28,200 nt of DNA, from positions 1 through 28,200 of the forward strand of contig JAUNAO010000004.1 of assembly GCA_030527565.1 (NCBI GenBank), written 5' to 3'. Positions 1 through 7,365 of this stretch are shown here, piece after piece; the stretch's first letter is position 1; the number at the start of each line of letters is the position of its first letter. Made by a program: the position numbers and the translations under genes. This DNA comes from Candidatus Saccharimonadota bacterium (GTDB taxonomy: Bacteria; Patescibacteriota; Saccharimonadia; Saccharimonadales; Saccharimonadaceae). Under the pieces are notes generated by a model. It was not told where the DNA came from. It saw only the letters and a program-made list of their open reading frames with translations, and did no database searches.

Positions 1-64
1 CATGCAGAACCTCACGCACCTTCTTTCTCGACAAATTTCCAGTTGGTTTTTTCGATTCTACCAT
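1..64 (-). CDS. 5' end of an unidentified protein (partial)
   Basis: An open frame begins at an ATG whose complement is at 62-64 and runs off the left edge, giving 21 codons without a stop. The visible N-terminus (MVESKKPTGNLSRKKVREVL) is basic. A weak Shine-Dalgarno-like AAGGA lies about 11-13 nt upstream of the ATG, which is longer than usual. It follows the FISUMP gene on the same strand. Too little is visible to name a family, and the start could be wrong. Confidence 0.35.
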   Translation of the reverse strand, partial: MVESKKPTGNLSRKKVREVLH

Positions 65-97
65 TACTTTTTTGTTCCTTTTTCTTATTTGTCTTAC

Positions 98-128
98 GCG
101 CCGCGCCCCCAGGTCGCGGCGCATTTTT
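98..128 (+). terminator. Strong GC hairpin, terminator-like on the plus strand
   Basis: An 8-bp perfect stem (GCGCCGCG at 98-105, CGCGGCGC at 115-122) is followed on the plus strand by ATTTTT. On the minus strand, where the flanking genes are read, no T-run follows. It could stop antisense plus-strand transcription, or form a stable hairpin in the FISUMP 3' UTR. Its orientation makes a terminator role for FISUMP uncertain. Confidence 0.4.
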
Positions 129-161
129 CTCCGGTGGAGGTCTATAGGGAGGTAAACCTAC

Positions 162-2309
162 CTAGCTAGCGCGCACGCAGCGCACATAGAACCCGTCGCC
201 CCTGCTGTAGAAGCCGGTATCCAAGGACCCATCGTTGTAGTACAAGTCCCAACGATAGTACTCATTGATCGCGGTAGAAGACCACCAGTAGCCGCCCGTA
301 GTGGCATCGTATAACGTACCACCGCCCCAGTACCCACCGTAAACCGGTAAGAATTGGTTCTTCGCCCCAGTAATACCACTCTGTTCGCTATCCGTTGGCA
401 ATCTCCAACCCGCTGGGCAAACACTTTGGCTCGCCTCTTTAGTATTTAGCGGATTTTCGTAATCATTGTCCGGATCGCTACAGATTTCACCCGCCGTTGC
501 AGCACAATAGTTATACCAGTAACCTGTCGCCTCTGCCGAAAGCCCCGATTGTGCTAAGTCCTCGGTTGTTGGCGCATGGATTTGTGCCGTTGTATAACTA
601 TATGATGATGTCAAGTCGTCAACCGTCGAAACCGTCGTCTCCGAGGCAACATTCGAGGTGTCTGGCGAGAGGGTGTTATTTGTTTTGAGGTCATAGGCGA
701 GGTTCTGTGTCATCCAACACTGACCGTTAATATAGCGTAACGAGTAACTCTTGCCGTCGCGTGGGTCCGTCCCGATTACCGGAGCGTTCGCCGCTTCCGC
801 ACTACAAGTCGCATTATCATAAGCAATCATGCTTCCAACATTCTTACCCCATTGTGCGTAAAGTGTAACCTTGCTATCACCCGCACGAATTGCCGCCGCA
901 TACGAAGCTCCATCCATATAGGTCGTCCCCGAACCATCCGGTTGTGTATTCCAGCTAACAAACGCATGTCCCGTCTTCGCATAACTATTCGCCGTCAACG
1001 TCGTGCTGCTACCAGCCGCAACCGTAATCGGACTCATATTCCCGCTCGTATTCCCATTCCCGTCGAACGCAATAGTCACCGTCCCAGGCGTATAATCGTG
1101 AATACAACGCACATTTGCGCCACGATATCGATAAAGGCTGCTCGACGCAAGAGACGTACTATAATACCTTAAAGTTGACCGATAATTCGCGCTAGAATAG
1201 GTCGATGATGCCCAATAATAACCATATGTGCCACTGCTCGTAAGCGAAGTATTATTATAATAACCCGCCTTCACCGGCGCAAACTGACTCGCATAGTTAA
1301 TTAAAGTCTTCTGCTCATCCGTCGTCGGGAGGCGCCAACCTGCTGGACAAACATCCTGCGTCGCCGCCGCTCCTGCCGTACCGCTACCAGTACAAATTTC
1401 TCCCGCTGTCGCTGCGCAATAGTTATAATAATAACCGTTTTCCTTCGTACTCCCCGCTCGAGTGTTCAGTGTCGTATAAGTCGAAGTTGAGAACGACGCT
1501 GTCTTACTCGCTGTTACCGTCTTCGTTGATGCAACGTTCGAAGTCTCTGGCGAAAGCGTATTATTCGTCGCGAGATCGTAATTCAAGTTCTGCGTCATCC
1601 AGCAAAGCCCCGCAATCTTCCCGATTGTATATTCTTGCTGGTCTCGTTCATCAATCAAAGTCGCCGTCATCCCGTCATCCGTACCTAAACACGCCTCCGC
1701 GGCTAAGGTCTGCAAGGAATCCGCATCCTTCAACAAGTTCGTCGGCACATAATTCGTCACCGCCGCAAAACTAATCACATTCGAATAGTCGCCCGATTGC
1801 TGGCTCGAAGCCGCCCGTGCGCCAATCAAGAAATTCGTCGTCTCATCCGCTGCGCTATCCGAAGAGTTCAACTCCGTTCCGGCCGCTGAATTATACTTCG
1901 ACAACCCCGAGAAACTCGTCCCCGAGTTAATCGAATAGCCCCAAGTATTATCTGTCGTCAGCGAAGTTAGAACCGCACCCGTATCAATGCTCGTAAATGC
2001 CGCCGCGAGCGTCGCATGTTTAAGGTCGCGCGAATCGTTCGTCGTATCCCCAACCGTCGCCGAAAGTTTATAGCCCGTTACGTTATTCGTTTTTACGGTA
2101 ACGCCAATTTCGTTACTATTTTTCGCCGTCCCAGGCGCAAGATCGTTAATTATAAGATCCGCCTCCGAAATAGACATCGACAAAAACGGCTCGAACGTAA
2201 ACTGCACCTCGACTTCCGTCTCGTTTGTCTCCGCCGACGCCGAAAACCCAATTAATCCCCCAAGAAGAACTGTTAACAACACAACCGCTATGTATTTTAC
2301 CTTACTCAT
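162..2309 (-). CDS. Secreted protein with two FISUMP domains flanking an InlB-type B repeat
   Basis: A 715-aa surface or secreted protein. The start is placed at MSKVKY (2309) because an extended -10 ends 6 nt upstream; an in-frame ATG six codons earlier lies inside the promoter. Residues 1-26 form a signal peptide (basic n-region, hydrophobic core, ASA cleavage site). A Ser/Thr-rich beta-type N-terminal domain follows. Two Fibrobacter succinogenes major paralogous (FISUMP) domains come next; both share CWMTQNL, TNNTLSP, YNYCAATAGEIC, VCPAGWRLPT and a final VRC motif. Between them is a Listeria-Bacteroides/InlB B repeat (VTIAFDGNGN to VTLYAQW). The paired cysteines suggest disulfides outside the cell. 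No C-terminal anchor or LPXTG is visible, so the protein is secreted or held non-covalently. Adhesion or host contact is plausible but inferred. Confidence 0.88.
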   Translation of the reverse strand: MSKVKYIAVVLLTVLLGGLIGFSASAETNETEVEVQFTFEPFLSMSISEADLIINDLAPGTAKNSNEIGVTVKTNNVTGYKLSATVGDTTNDSRDLKHATLAAAFTSIDTGAVLTSLTTDNTWGYSINSGTSFSGLSKYNSAAGTELNSSDSAADETTNFLIGARAASSQQSGDYSNVISFAAVTNYVPTNLLKDADSLQTLAAEACLGTDDGMTATLIDERDQQEYTIGKIAGLCWMTQNLNYDLATNNTLSPETSNVASTKTVTASKTASFSTSTYTTLNTRAGSTKENGYYYNYCAATAGEICTGSGTAGAAATQDVCPAGWRLPTTDEQKTLINYASQFAPVKAGYYNNTSLTSSGTYGYYWASSTYSSANYRSTLRYYSTSLASSSLYRYRGANVRCIHDYTPGTVTIAFDGNGNTSGNMSPITVAAGSSTTLTANSYAKTGHAFVSWNTQPDGSGTTYMDGASYAAAIRAGDSKVTLYAQWGKNVGSMIAYDNATCSAEAANAPVIGTDPRDGKSYSLRYINGQCWMTQNLAYDLKTNNTLSPDTSNVASETTVSTVDDLTSSYSYTTAQIHAPTTEDLAQSGLSAEATGYWYNYCAATAGEICSDPDNDYENPLNTKEASQSVCPAGWRLPTDSEQSGITGAKNQFLPVYGGYWGGGTLYDATTGGYWWSSTAINEYYRWDLYYNDGSLDTGFYSRGDGFYVRCVRAS

Positions 2310-2315
2310 ACCCCC

Positions 2316-2344
2316 ATCATACCACAACCTTTTTCAAAAAACAA
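2316..2344 (-). promoter_or_regulatory. Promoter of the FISUMP gene, leaderless type
   Basis: On the minus strand: TTGTTT (2339-2344), a 17-nt spacer, and TATGAT (2316-2321) with a TGG extension. The -10 ends 6 nt before the ATG at 2309, so transcription should begin at the start codon. The six bases between are GGGGGT. They are purine-rich but would not be in the mRNA. Confidence 0.65.
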
Positions 2345-2369
2345 CAAAATTGTTATGATTTTTCGCCTA

Positions 2370-2399
2370 GAAAAATCCCCCGAAAACTCTCGGGGGATT
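2370..2399 (-). terminator. Rho-independent terminator after the 133-aa membrane protein
   Basis: A 10-bp perfect stem (AATCCCCCGA at 74-83 of the 2300 block, TCGGGGGATT at 2390-2399) with a 6-nt loop is followed on the minus strand by a run of five T. It lies 9 nt past the stop of the gene ending at 2408 and insulates it from the FISUMP promoter downstream. Confidence 0.88.
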
Positions 2400-2407
2400 C
2401 GTGTCGC

Positions 2408-2809
2408 TTAGCGACATCTTTGTTCCCATCTTGCCTTTTTCATTAGCTTTACATATGCCACTTTTATTTTAGCGCCAAGCCAAAATGATAAAAAGAACAT
2501 TACACCAAATAAAAAAGCAAAGAACACGATTGCAACACTGGCAAACAATACAGACCATACTCCGCTTTCTCCAGCTGCTAAACAATTGTCAAACAACTGC
2601 AAAATACCGTTAAAGGACTGTTCGCACACTTGATCGGTAATATAAACGCTCGCACCAATCGAAAGGCCTAATGCTAAACCCGTCTGAAAACTAGTGTTAA
2701 CGCGTCTCAACGTGACCCCGCCTACGATTGCGGCAGCGACCAAAAGCAACGGCGCCACCACATACCAGGTATTAAATCCGGGAACAAATTCATGATAAAA
2801 ACTACTCAT
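2408..2809 (-). CDS. Hypothetical small membrane protein, three predicted helices
   Basis: A 133-aa protein of no family I recognise. Hydrophobic segments lie near residues 16-35, 42-60 (weaker, Gly-rich) and 84-112, with two cysteines (C62, C76) in the loop between. The C-terminus is strongly basic (KLMKKARWEQRCR), which by the positive-inside rule suggests a cytoplasmic tail. A very good Shine-Dalgarno (GGGGAGG, 8 nt from the ATG) fixes the start. It has its own consensus promoter (2881-2909), a leader hairpin and its own terminator, so it is a monocistronic and probably well expressed gene. Function unknown. Confidence 0.8.
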   Translation of the reverse strand: MSSFYHEFVPGFNTWYVVAPLLLVAAAIVGGVTLRRVNTSFQTGLALGLSIGASVYITDQVCEQSFNGILQLFDNCLAAGESGVWSVLFASVAIVFFAFLFGVMFFLSFWLGAKIKVAYVKLMKKARWEQRCR

Positions 2810-2843
2810 TTTCTTTACCTCCCCTAAAGTTTCGTAGAATGCG

Positions 2844-2873
2844 AGACAGTTTTTATATTTTATTTAACTGTCT
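2844..2873 (-). other. Leader hairpin upstream of the membrane protein gene
   Basis: AGACAGTT and AACTGTCT (2844-2851 and 2866-2873) form an 8-bp perfect stem with an A/T loop. It starts a few bases into the roughly 65-nt 5' UTR and leaves the Shine-Dalgarno free. A role in mRNA stability is plausible but inferred. Confidence 0.5.
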
Positions 2874-2880
2874 TACCCCC

Positions 2881-2909
2881 ATTATAGCACATATGCTTAT
2901 TTTTGTCAA
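2881..2909 (-). promoter_or_regulatory. Consensus sigma70-type promoter, membrane protein gene
   Basis: TTGACA (complement of 2904-2909), a 17-nt spacer, then TGC-TATAAT (complement of 2881-2886). Both boxes are perfect. A 26-bp block including the -10 (2874-2899) is identical to 7359-7384 upstream of the L6 operon. Transcription should start near 2874. Confidence 0.88.
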
Positions 2910-2921
2910 TACTTATGCCAT

Positions 2922-3680
2922 TTATTCCGCATTTTCGGTAGATTCTACCTCTGTTTCGGCTTCCATTTCTTTTTCGTAATCAATCCCATAATATGCCGCC
3001 ATTTCGTACATTTGGTAAGCCGCGTCGAGCTCCGCCGCGAGCGTCTTTAGAGGTTCTTCATTCGCAACCGGCATCACAATAAACTTCAAAGGTTTATTTA
3101 CCCCGCCACAAATCTCAAGCTGGTCCTTATAGGCGTATTCGCTCGAAATCGTCATCTCGCGCACGCCACCAATTCGCGCCCCAATCATTCCAGTATTCCA
3201 ACCATCAATCATCCCCAGCGAGACGTCAAGCACCTTCGAAAATGCCGATGGGCTTTCCGCACTATTAAAAGACGAATCAAAAATCGTCTCGTCCGCACAC
3301 CAACCGACATAATAAGCCAAATAATTCGTATCGCCATCCGTAATTTCCCGTCCCGTCCCGACTAACAAATCTCGCGACTGGATCCCGTTTTCGTTCGCGG
3401 AAGTTTCATTATAGGCCTTAATTTCCGGAAGATATGTCGAGAATTTCACGAAATCATTCTTCGTTTCCGTCTCAAATTCTGCCTGTTTTTTGTAATATTT
3501 GTCCGAATAGTACGAAATTCGTTCGCTTGAAAGCGTTTCGCTCCCCGTTCCTGAACCGCTCGTCCCGCCCGCAATAATAATCGCCGCGTACGACGCAATA
3601 AAACTACCCACCATAATAATCGCGATCACACTAATCCAAAATCGCTGTTTTTTGCTTGTTTTCAATTCACTCTCATTCAT
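2922..3680 (-). CDS. Membrane-anchored FKBP-type peptidyl-prolyl isomerase
   Basis: A 252-aa protein. A short basic N-terminus and one hydrophobic helix (about 14-37) act as an uncleaved signal anchor, followed by a Gly/Ser linker. Residues about 99-206 match the FKBP fold: LLVGTGREITDGD, YVGW, then IFDSS (the FD pair lining the prolyl pocket), GMIDGWNTGM (pocket Trp161), GGVREMTI and AYKDQ, where most FKBPs have AYG. It should face the cell exterior and isomerise prolyl bonds of exported proteins. C128 and C191 could form a disulfide. The C-terminal tail is acidic (EAETEVESTENAE). The start is set by the leaderless promoter 7 nt upstream. It is divergent from the DUF1846 gene, with which it shares palindromic sites. 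Confidence 0.85.
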   Translation of the reverse strand: MNESELKTSKKQRFWISVIAIIMVGSFIASYAAIIIAGGTSGSGTGSETLSSERISYYSDKYYKKQAEFETETKNDFVKFSTYLPEIKAYNETSANENGIQSRDLLVGTGREITDGDTNYLAYYVGWCADETIFDSSFNSAESPSAFSKVLDVSLGMIDGWNTGMIGARIGGVREMTISSEYAYKDQLEICGGVNKPLKFIVMPVANEEPLKTLAAELDAAYQMYEMAAYYGIDYEKEMEAETEVESTENAE

Positions 3681-3687
3681 AGTGTTG

Positions 3688-3696
3688 ATTATACCA
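3688..3696 (-). promoter_or_regulatory. Extended -10 promoter of the FKBP gene, leaderless type
   Basis: TGG-TATAAT on the minus strand, ending 7 nt before the ATG at 3680. No good -35 box is seen; that region is occupied by a 25-bp palindrome (3699-3723). Confidence 0.75.
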
Positions 3697-3698
3697 TA

Positions 3699-3801
3699 GT
3701 TCTGAAATTTTTAATTTGAGAACGTTTCGCCGAAGGCGGGCCCGCCCGTTTAAGAACGTACGGGCCGGGCCCCCTTGTTCTAAAATTAAAAATTTTAGAA
3801 C
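3699..3801. repeat. Pair of 25-bp palindromes flanking a GC-rich core between divergent promoters
   Basis: Palindrome 1 (3699-3723) has arms GTTCTGAAATT and AATTTGAGAAC, with one mismatched pair. Palindrome 2 (3777-3801) has arms GTTCTAAAATT and AATTTTAGAAC and is perfect. Their centres are 78 bp apart. The stretch between is strikingly GC-rich and itself self-complementary (GGCGGGCCCGCC at 3736-3747; CGGGCCGGGCCC near 3761-3772). Each palindrome covers the -35/spacer area of one of the two divergent promoters, 5 and 7 nt from the respective -10. This is the placement expected of operators. A mobile or REP-like element is the alternative. Confidence 0.7.
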
Positions 3802-3805
3802 TGCG

Positions 3806-3814
3806 TGTTATAAT
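3806..3814 (+). promoter_or_regulatory. Extended -10 promoter of the DUF1846 gene, leaderless type
   Basis: TGT-TATAAT ends 6 nt before the ATG at 3821. The -35 position reads TTAAAA, a weak match inside the upstream palindrome. No Shine-Dalgarno lies between promoter and start. Confidence 0.78.
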
Positions 3815-3820
3815 AAAAAT

Positions 3821-5299
3821 ATGGAAGGGTTCGATAACGATAAATATTTAAAGCTGCAAAGCGAAAAAATTCTTGAACGGGCAGAAAAATTCGGAGATAA
3901 ATTATATCTTGAGTTTGGCGGCAAACTCTTTGACGATTACCACGCCTCTCGCGTTCTCCCAGGTTTCGAACCAGACAGCAAAATGCGGATGTTACTCGAG
4001 ATGAAAGACGAAGCCGAAGTAGTTCTCGTCATCTCCGCCGAAGATATTGAGCGCAATAAACTTCGTGGCGATTTAGGAATTACTTACGATGCGGATTCTC
4101 TTCGTTTAATCGACGAGTTTAGAGGTCTCGGTCTCTCGGTTTGCGGCGTCTGTATCACAAAATATAACGGTCAACGCTCTGCCGATGCGTTCGCGAAACA
4201 TCTTGAATCGCTTGGCGTTAAAACCTATCGGCATTACCTTATCCCCGATTACCCAACAAATTTGAATCTCATCATCTCAGACGACGGCTTCGGTAAAAAT
4301 GATTATATCGAAACTTCCCGTCGTCTCGTTGTTGTTACTGCGCCGGGTCCGGGTAGCGGGAAAATGGCTGTCTGTCTTAGCCAACTTTACCATGAATTAA
4401 AACGGGGTCGTCAAGCCGGCTACGCAAAATTTGAAACTTTCCCGATTTGGAATTTACCTTTGAAACATCCAGTCAACCTCGCTTACGAAGCCGCAACTGC
4501 TGATCTTGACGATATTAACATGATTGATCCGTTTCATCTCGACGCCTACGGCGAAAAAACCGTTAATTATAACCGTGATGTTGAAATTTTCCCAGTCCTA
4601 AACGCAATGTTCGAAAAAATTTATGGTACTTCTCCGTATAAATCGCCGACTGATATGGGTGTTAACATGGCCGGAAATTGTATTGTTGATGATGAAATTT
4701 GCTGCAAGGCTTCCCGCCGTGAAATTTTGCGCCGCTTCTACGCCGCAACTTGCGCGGAACAACAAGGCTCCGGCAAGAAAAGTGAAATCGCAAAATTAGA
4801 ACTTCTTATGAAAGGCCTCGATTTGACCGACGAAGAGCGTCCAGTGATCGAAAAAGCCCACGAAAAAGCCGAATTAGTCCATGGTCCAGCCGTCGCAATC
4901 GAACTTCCAGACGGTCGCATCGTCACCGGAAAAACTACGTCTCTGCTTGGCGCTCCATCCGCCTGTCTTTTAAACGCCTTAAAAACACTCGCCGGAATTA
5001 AGGACGAAATTACTCTCATCGCACCAGACGTCCTCGAGCCAATCTGTCAACTCAAAACTGAATATTTTAAAAATGGCAATTCTCTGCTTCTTATGGACGA
5101 AACTTTAATCGCTCTCTCAATTTGTTCACGTAGCGATAAAAATGCTGCCGCCTCAATCAACTGCCTTGATCTTCTCGCCGGCTGCGAAGCACATTCCTCA
5201 GTCATTCTTCCCCAAACCGAAATCGCCACCTTCAAAAAACTCGGCGCAAACCTCACTTGCGACGCAACTTACCAAACAAAAAAGCTCTACCATCAGTAG
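3821..5299 (+). CDS. DUF1846 (UPF0371) family protein
   Basis: A 492-aa protein matching the DUF1846 family in length and sequence (FDNDKYLKLQSEKILERAEKF at the N-terminus, then LPGFEPDSKM, DYIETSRRLVVVTAPGPGSGK and NMAGNCIVDDE). The family is widespread in bacteria and its biochemical role is not established. A GPGSGK element at 176-181 resembles a nucleotide-binding loop, suggesting NTP use; this is inference. The start at 3821 is preferred over the longer in-frame ATG at 3716 because a TATAAT ends 6 nt before it; the extra 35 codons would be intergenic DNA rich in Arg. The stop codon lies inside the terminator stem at 5280-5306. It probably shares control with the divergent FKBP gene. Confidence 0.85.
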   Translation: MEGFDNDKYLKLQSEKILERAEKFGDKLYLEFGGKLFDDYHASRVLPGFEPDSKMRMLLEMKDEAEVVLVISAEDIERNKLRGDLGITYDADSLRLIDEFRGLGLSVCGVCITKYNGQRSADAFAKHLESLGVKTYRHYLIPDYPTNLNLIISDDGFGKNDYIETSRRLVVVTAPGPGSGKMAVCLSQLYHELKRGRQAGYAKFETFPIWNLPLKHPVNLAYEAATADLDDINMIDPFHLDAYGEKTVNYNRDVEIFPVLNAMFEKIYGTSPYKSPTDMGVNMAGNCIVDDEICCKASRREILRRFYAATCAEQQGSGKKSEIAKLELLMKGLDLTDEERPVIEKAHEKAELVHGPAVAIELPDGRIVTGKTTSLLGAPSACLLNALKTLAGIKDEITLIAPDVLEPICQLKTEYFKNGNSLLLMDETLIALSICSRSDKNAAASINCLDLLAGCEAHSSVILPQTEIATFKKLGANLTCDATYQTKKLYHQ

Positions 5300-5306
5300 A
5301 GCTTTT
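5280..5306. terminator. Bidirectional terminator between DUF1846 and L15
   Basis: A 10-bp stem (AAAGCTCTAC at 5280-5289, GTAGAGCTTT at 5295-5304) with a 5-nt loop. T-runs follow on both strands: TTTTT on plus, TTTTTGTTT on minus. It ends the DUF1846 transcript, whose TAG is in the stem, and the convergent L6-L15 operon. Confidence 0.88.
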
Positions 5307-5317
5307 TGTGAGAAAAA

Positions 5318-5779
5318 TTATTTCTCGGTTTTAGTTCGTTGCAAAATCGCAACTTTTTTAAACGAGCCGCCTGCTTTTTTGATAGCCTCTACAGCCGTCT
5401 TCGAAGCAAACTGCGTCTCAAGCTCAATCTTCGCAGTCAAATCACCGCGCGAAATTACTTTTACTTTCGCGAATGGGCTCGAAATGAGCGAAGCCTCCGC
5501 AAGCGCAAAGTTGTCAACTTTACCTGAAAGATCATTCAATCGATCAGTATAGACAACTTCCGCTTTTTCGTGAATCGACTTAAAGCCTTTGAGCTTTGGA
5601 ATTGCCTGCATGATTGCGCGCTGGCCGCCCATGAACCCAGCTGGCATCTTGCGATGACCGGTTCGAGCTTTCTGACCCTTTGTACCGCGACCTGCAGTTT
5701 TACCCTGTCCAGCCGAGATACCGCGACCCTTGCGTGATGGTCGGGTATTTTTCTCGACGATGAGATCGTTGTATTTCAT
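5318..5779 (-). CDS. rplO: 50S ribosomal protein L15 (uL15)
   Basis: A 153-aa protein, near the usual 144-150. The N-terminus has the L15 signature: basic, Gly-rich GRGISAGQGKTAGRGTKGQKAR followed by FMGGQ. It binds 23S rRNA late in 50S assembly. Its ATG overlaps the S5 stop by one base. It directly follows S5, so the L30 gene normally found between them is absent. It is the last gene of the operon. SecY, the usual next gene, is not here; a terminator follows instead. Confidence 0.96.
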   Translation of the reverse strand: MKYNDLIVEKNTRPSRKGRGISAGQGKTAGRGTKGQKARTGHRKMPAGFMGGQRAIMQAIPKLKGFKSIHEKAEVVYTDRLNDLSGKVDNFALAEASLISSPFAKVKVISRGDLTAKIELETQFASKTAVEAIKKAGGSFKKVAILQRTKTEK

Positions 5780-6393
5780 TACTTATCCCCTTTCTTCGTC
5801 CATTCCGAACGTGGCACCTGTTGTTTCAAGGCTTCGATAACAGCGTAAGCAATGTTGACTTTGTTTGTCGAACCAAGCGATTTCGAGATCAAGTTCTTCA
5901 CACCAGTAAGACCGATAATCGAACGAACCGTACCGCCCGCGATGATACCAGTACCAGGAGCTGCTGGCTTGAGGAGCACATCTGCACCAGTTACCTTCGT
6001 TCGCGCTTCGTGGCAAATCGTCTCATTGTCCATGGCAAACGTAATCATTGATTTCTTTGCTTTTGAAGTTGCTTTTGCAACTGCCGTCGTTACATCGTTG
6101 CCCTTTGCGACACCGATACCAACTTTATTCTTGTGATTCCCAATTGCAACCAATGCCTTAAACCGCATCCGGCGACCACCAGCAACCGTTCGAGAAACGC
6201 GATCAACTGCAATTGTAACTTCGTCAAATTCTTTTGGCGCTACATCTGCTTTAACGCGATCTCGGCGACCTCGGCGATCCATTTTCCGACCAGCGATATC
6301 GCGAGCACCTTTCGTCTCCGCGACCTTGTCTTCCATCTTCAGCGTGCCAGATTTGTTAATTACTCTTGGGGCTTTGTTTTCTGCTTCAGACAT
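5779..6393 (-). CDS. rpsE: 30S ribosomal protein S5 (uS5)
   Basis: A 204-aa protein against about 166 in E. coli. The extra length is a charged N-terminal extension of roughly 50 residues (GRKMDRRGRRDRVKADVAPK) before the double-stranded RNA-binding domain (IAVDRVSRTVAGGRRMRF, then VGIGVAKGNDV). The C-terminal domain carries PAAPGTGIIAGGTVRSI. S5 helps decoding accuracy on the back of the 30S subunit. The start two bases after the L18 stop fits the tight operon. In the E. coli order L30 would follow; here L15 follows at once. Confidence 0.96.
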   Translation of the reverse strand: MSEAENKAPRVINKSGTLKMEDKVAETKGARDIAGRKMDRRGRRDRVKADVAPKEFDEVTIAVDRVSRTVAGGRRMRFKALVAIGNHKNKVGIGVAKGNDVTTAVAKATSKAKKSMITFAMDNETICHEARTKVTGADVLLKPAAPGTGIIAGGTVRSIIGLTGVKNLISKSLGSTNKVNIAYAVIEALKQQVPRSEWTKKGDK

Positions 6394-6395
6394 AA

Positions 6396-6725
6396 TTAAA
6401 ACTCCAATCCTTCCTTGCGAGCTGCGTCAGCCAAAGCCGACAAACGCCCCGCATATAATTTAGCACCGCGATCAAATACGACCTTCGAGATCTTAGCTGT
6501 TTTCGCTTTTTTCGCGATTTCTGCACCGATCTTTGCAGCTTTTTCGGTCTTCGTGCCAGTCATCTTTGCGCCAACCGTCGTTGCCGATGCAAGAGTAACT
6601 TTCTTATCATCATCGATAATTTGCGCAGTGATGTGGAGGTTCGAAAAATGAACCGAAAGGCGTGGGCGTTCCGCCGTGCCATGAATTTTTGCGCGAGTTC
6701 GATTCGCTCTAAAAACCTTATTCAT
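6396..6725 (-). CDS. rplR: 50S ribosomal protein L18 (uL18)
   Basis: A 109-aa protein, slightly short of the usual 117. It shows the conserved RPRLSVHFSNLHITAQIIDD block, the FDRGAKLYAGRLSALADAARKEGL end and a basic N-terminus for 5S rRNA binding. With L5 it builds the central protuberance. Its ATG overlaps the L6 stop by one base (TAATG), so translation is likely coupled. Confidence 0.96.
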   Translation of the reverse strand: MNKVFRANRTRAKIHGTAERPRLSVHFSNLHITAQIIDDDKKVTLASATTVGAKMTGTKTEKAAKIGAEIAKKAKTAKISKVVFDRGAKLYAGRLSALADAARKEGLEF

Positions 6726-7261
6726 TATTTCTTACCTGCCTTTCCAGCCTTGCGGATGATAACTTCATCAGCGTACTTAATACCTTTGCCCTTGTATGGT
6801 TCAGGTTTCTTAAGGCTACGGATCTCAGCAGCAACCTGACCGACTTTCTGTTTATCGATCCCAGAAACTGTGATTTCCATTTTATTAGTAGTGAGGGTAA
6901 CACCTTCTGGGGCTTTGTATTTCACAGGGTGTGAAAAACCAAGCGCCATCTCGATCTCTTGTGGACCACCTGAAAGGCGGAAACCGACACCATTAATTTC
7001 TAGTTTTTTCTCATAGCCCTTCGTTACGCCTTCAACAGCATTGAAAAGCAATGCTCTCTGAAGACCGTGCCAAGCTCGAGATTTTGGTTCGTCATTCTCG
7101 CGAGTGACGACCGCAGTAGTACCTTCAACCGTGACTTTCGTCTTTGGTTGTACCGGGACGATGAGTTGACCCTTTGGCCCAACAACAGTAATCTCACTGT
7201 CGCCGACCGTAATTGTCACTCCCGCCGGAATTTCGATGGGTTGTTTTCCGATACGACTCAT
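6725..7261 (-). CDS. rplF: 50S ribosomal protein L6 (uL6)
   Basis: A 178-aa protein of normal length. The start MSRIGKQPIEIPAG at 7261 is chosen over an in-frame ATG 14 codons upstream because it is the family's standard N-terminus and follows AAAGGA. Both tandem L6 domains are visible, and the C-terminal signature PEPYKGKGIKYADE is present. It sits near the sarcin-ricin region of 23S rRNA. In the classic spc operon L6 follows S8 directly. Here it opens a new unit with its own two promoters after a terminator. Confidence 0.96.
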   Translation of the reverse strand: MSRIGKQPIEIPAGVTITVGDSEITVVGPKGQLIVPVQPKTKVTVEGTTAVVTRENDEPKSRAWHGLQRALLFNAVEGVTKGYEKKLEINGVGFRLSGGPQEIEMALGFSHPVKYKAPEGVTLTTNKMEITVSGIDKQKVGQVAAEIRSLKKPEPYKGKGIKYADEVIIRKAGKAGKK

Positions 7262-7291
7262 ATCTTCCTTTACTTTTAATATATCCTTTCC

Positions 7292-7320
7292 ATTATAGCA
7301 CACTTTCGAAGAAAAAGCAA
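7292..7320 (-). promoter_or_regulatory. Promoter P2 of the L6-L15 operon
   Basis: TTGCTT (complement of 7315-7320), a 17-nt spacer and TGC-TATAAT (complement of 7292-7297). The stretch GTGTGCTATAATG matches the L3 operon promoter. It lies 31 nt upstream of the L6 start and gives a short leader with a Shine-Dalgarno. Confidence 0.75.
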
Positions 7321-7334
7321 CAAAAACCCTAAGC

Positions 7335-7353
7335 CCGGCGACCTCTTTTGTCG
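7335..7353 (-). other. Hairpin between the two L6 promoters
   Basis: On the minus strand GGCGAC and GTCGCC form a 6-bp stem with a 7-nt loop in the leader made from P1, just after its start. A five-T run follows some 15 nt later, too far for a standard terminator. Partial attenuation of the P1 transcript is possible but not supported further. Confidence 0.4.
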
Positions 7354-7365
7354 CCCTATACCCCC

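Noticed and set aside
1098-1440. TATAAT-like strings on the plus strand within the FISUMP gene
   Set aside because: They come from Tyr/Ile-rich codons of the minus-strand gene, and no plus-strand gene follows.
162-2309. Long near-identical DNA repeats between the two FISUMP domains as a recombination site
   Set aside because: The protein motifs repeat, but the DNA has drifted (for example the CWMTQNL codons differ), so long identical tracts are absent.
3716-3820. 35-codon N-terminal extension of the DUF1846 protein
   Set aside because: It is read from the palindromic GC-rich intergenic element, is Arg-rich and unlike the family N-terminus, and lies upstream of the predicted transcription start.
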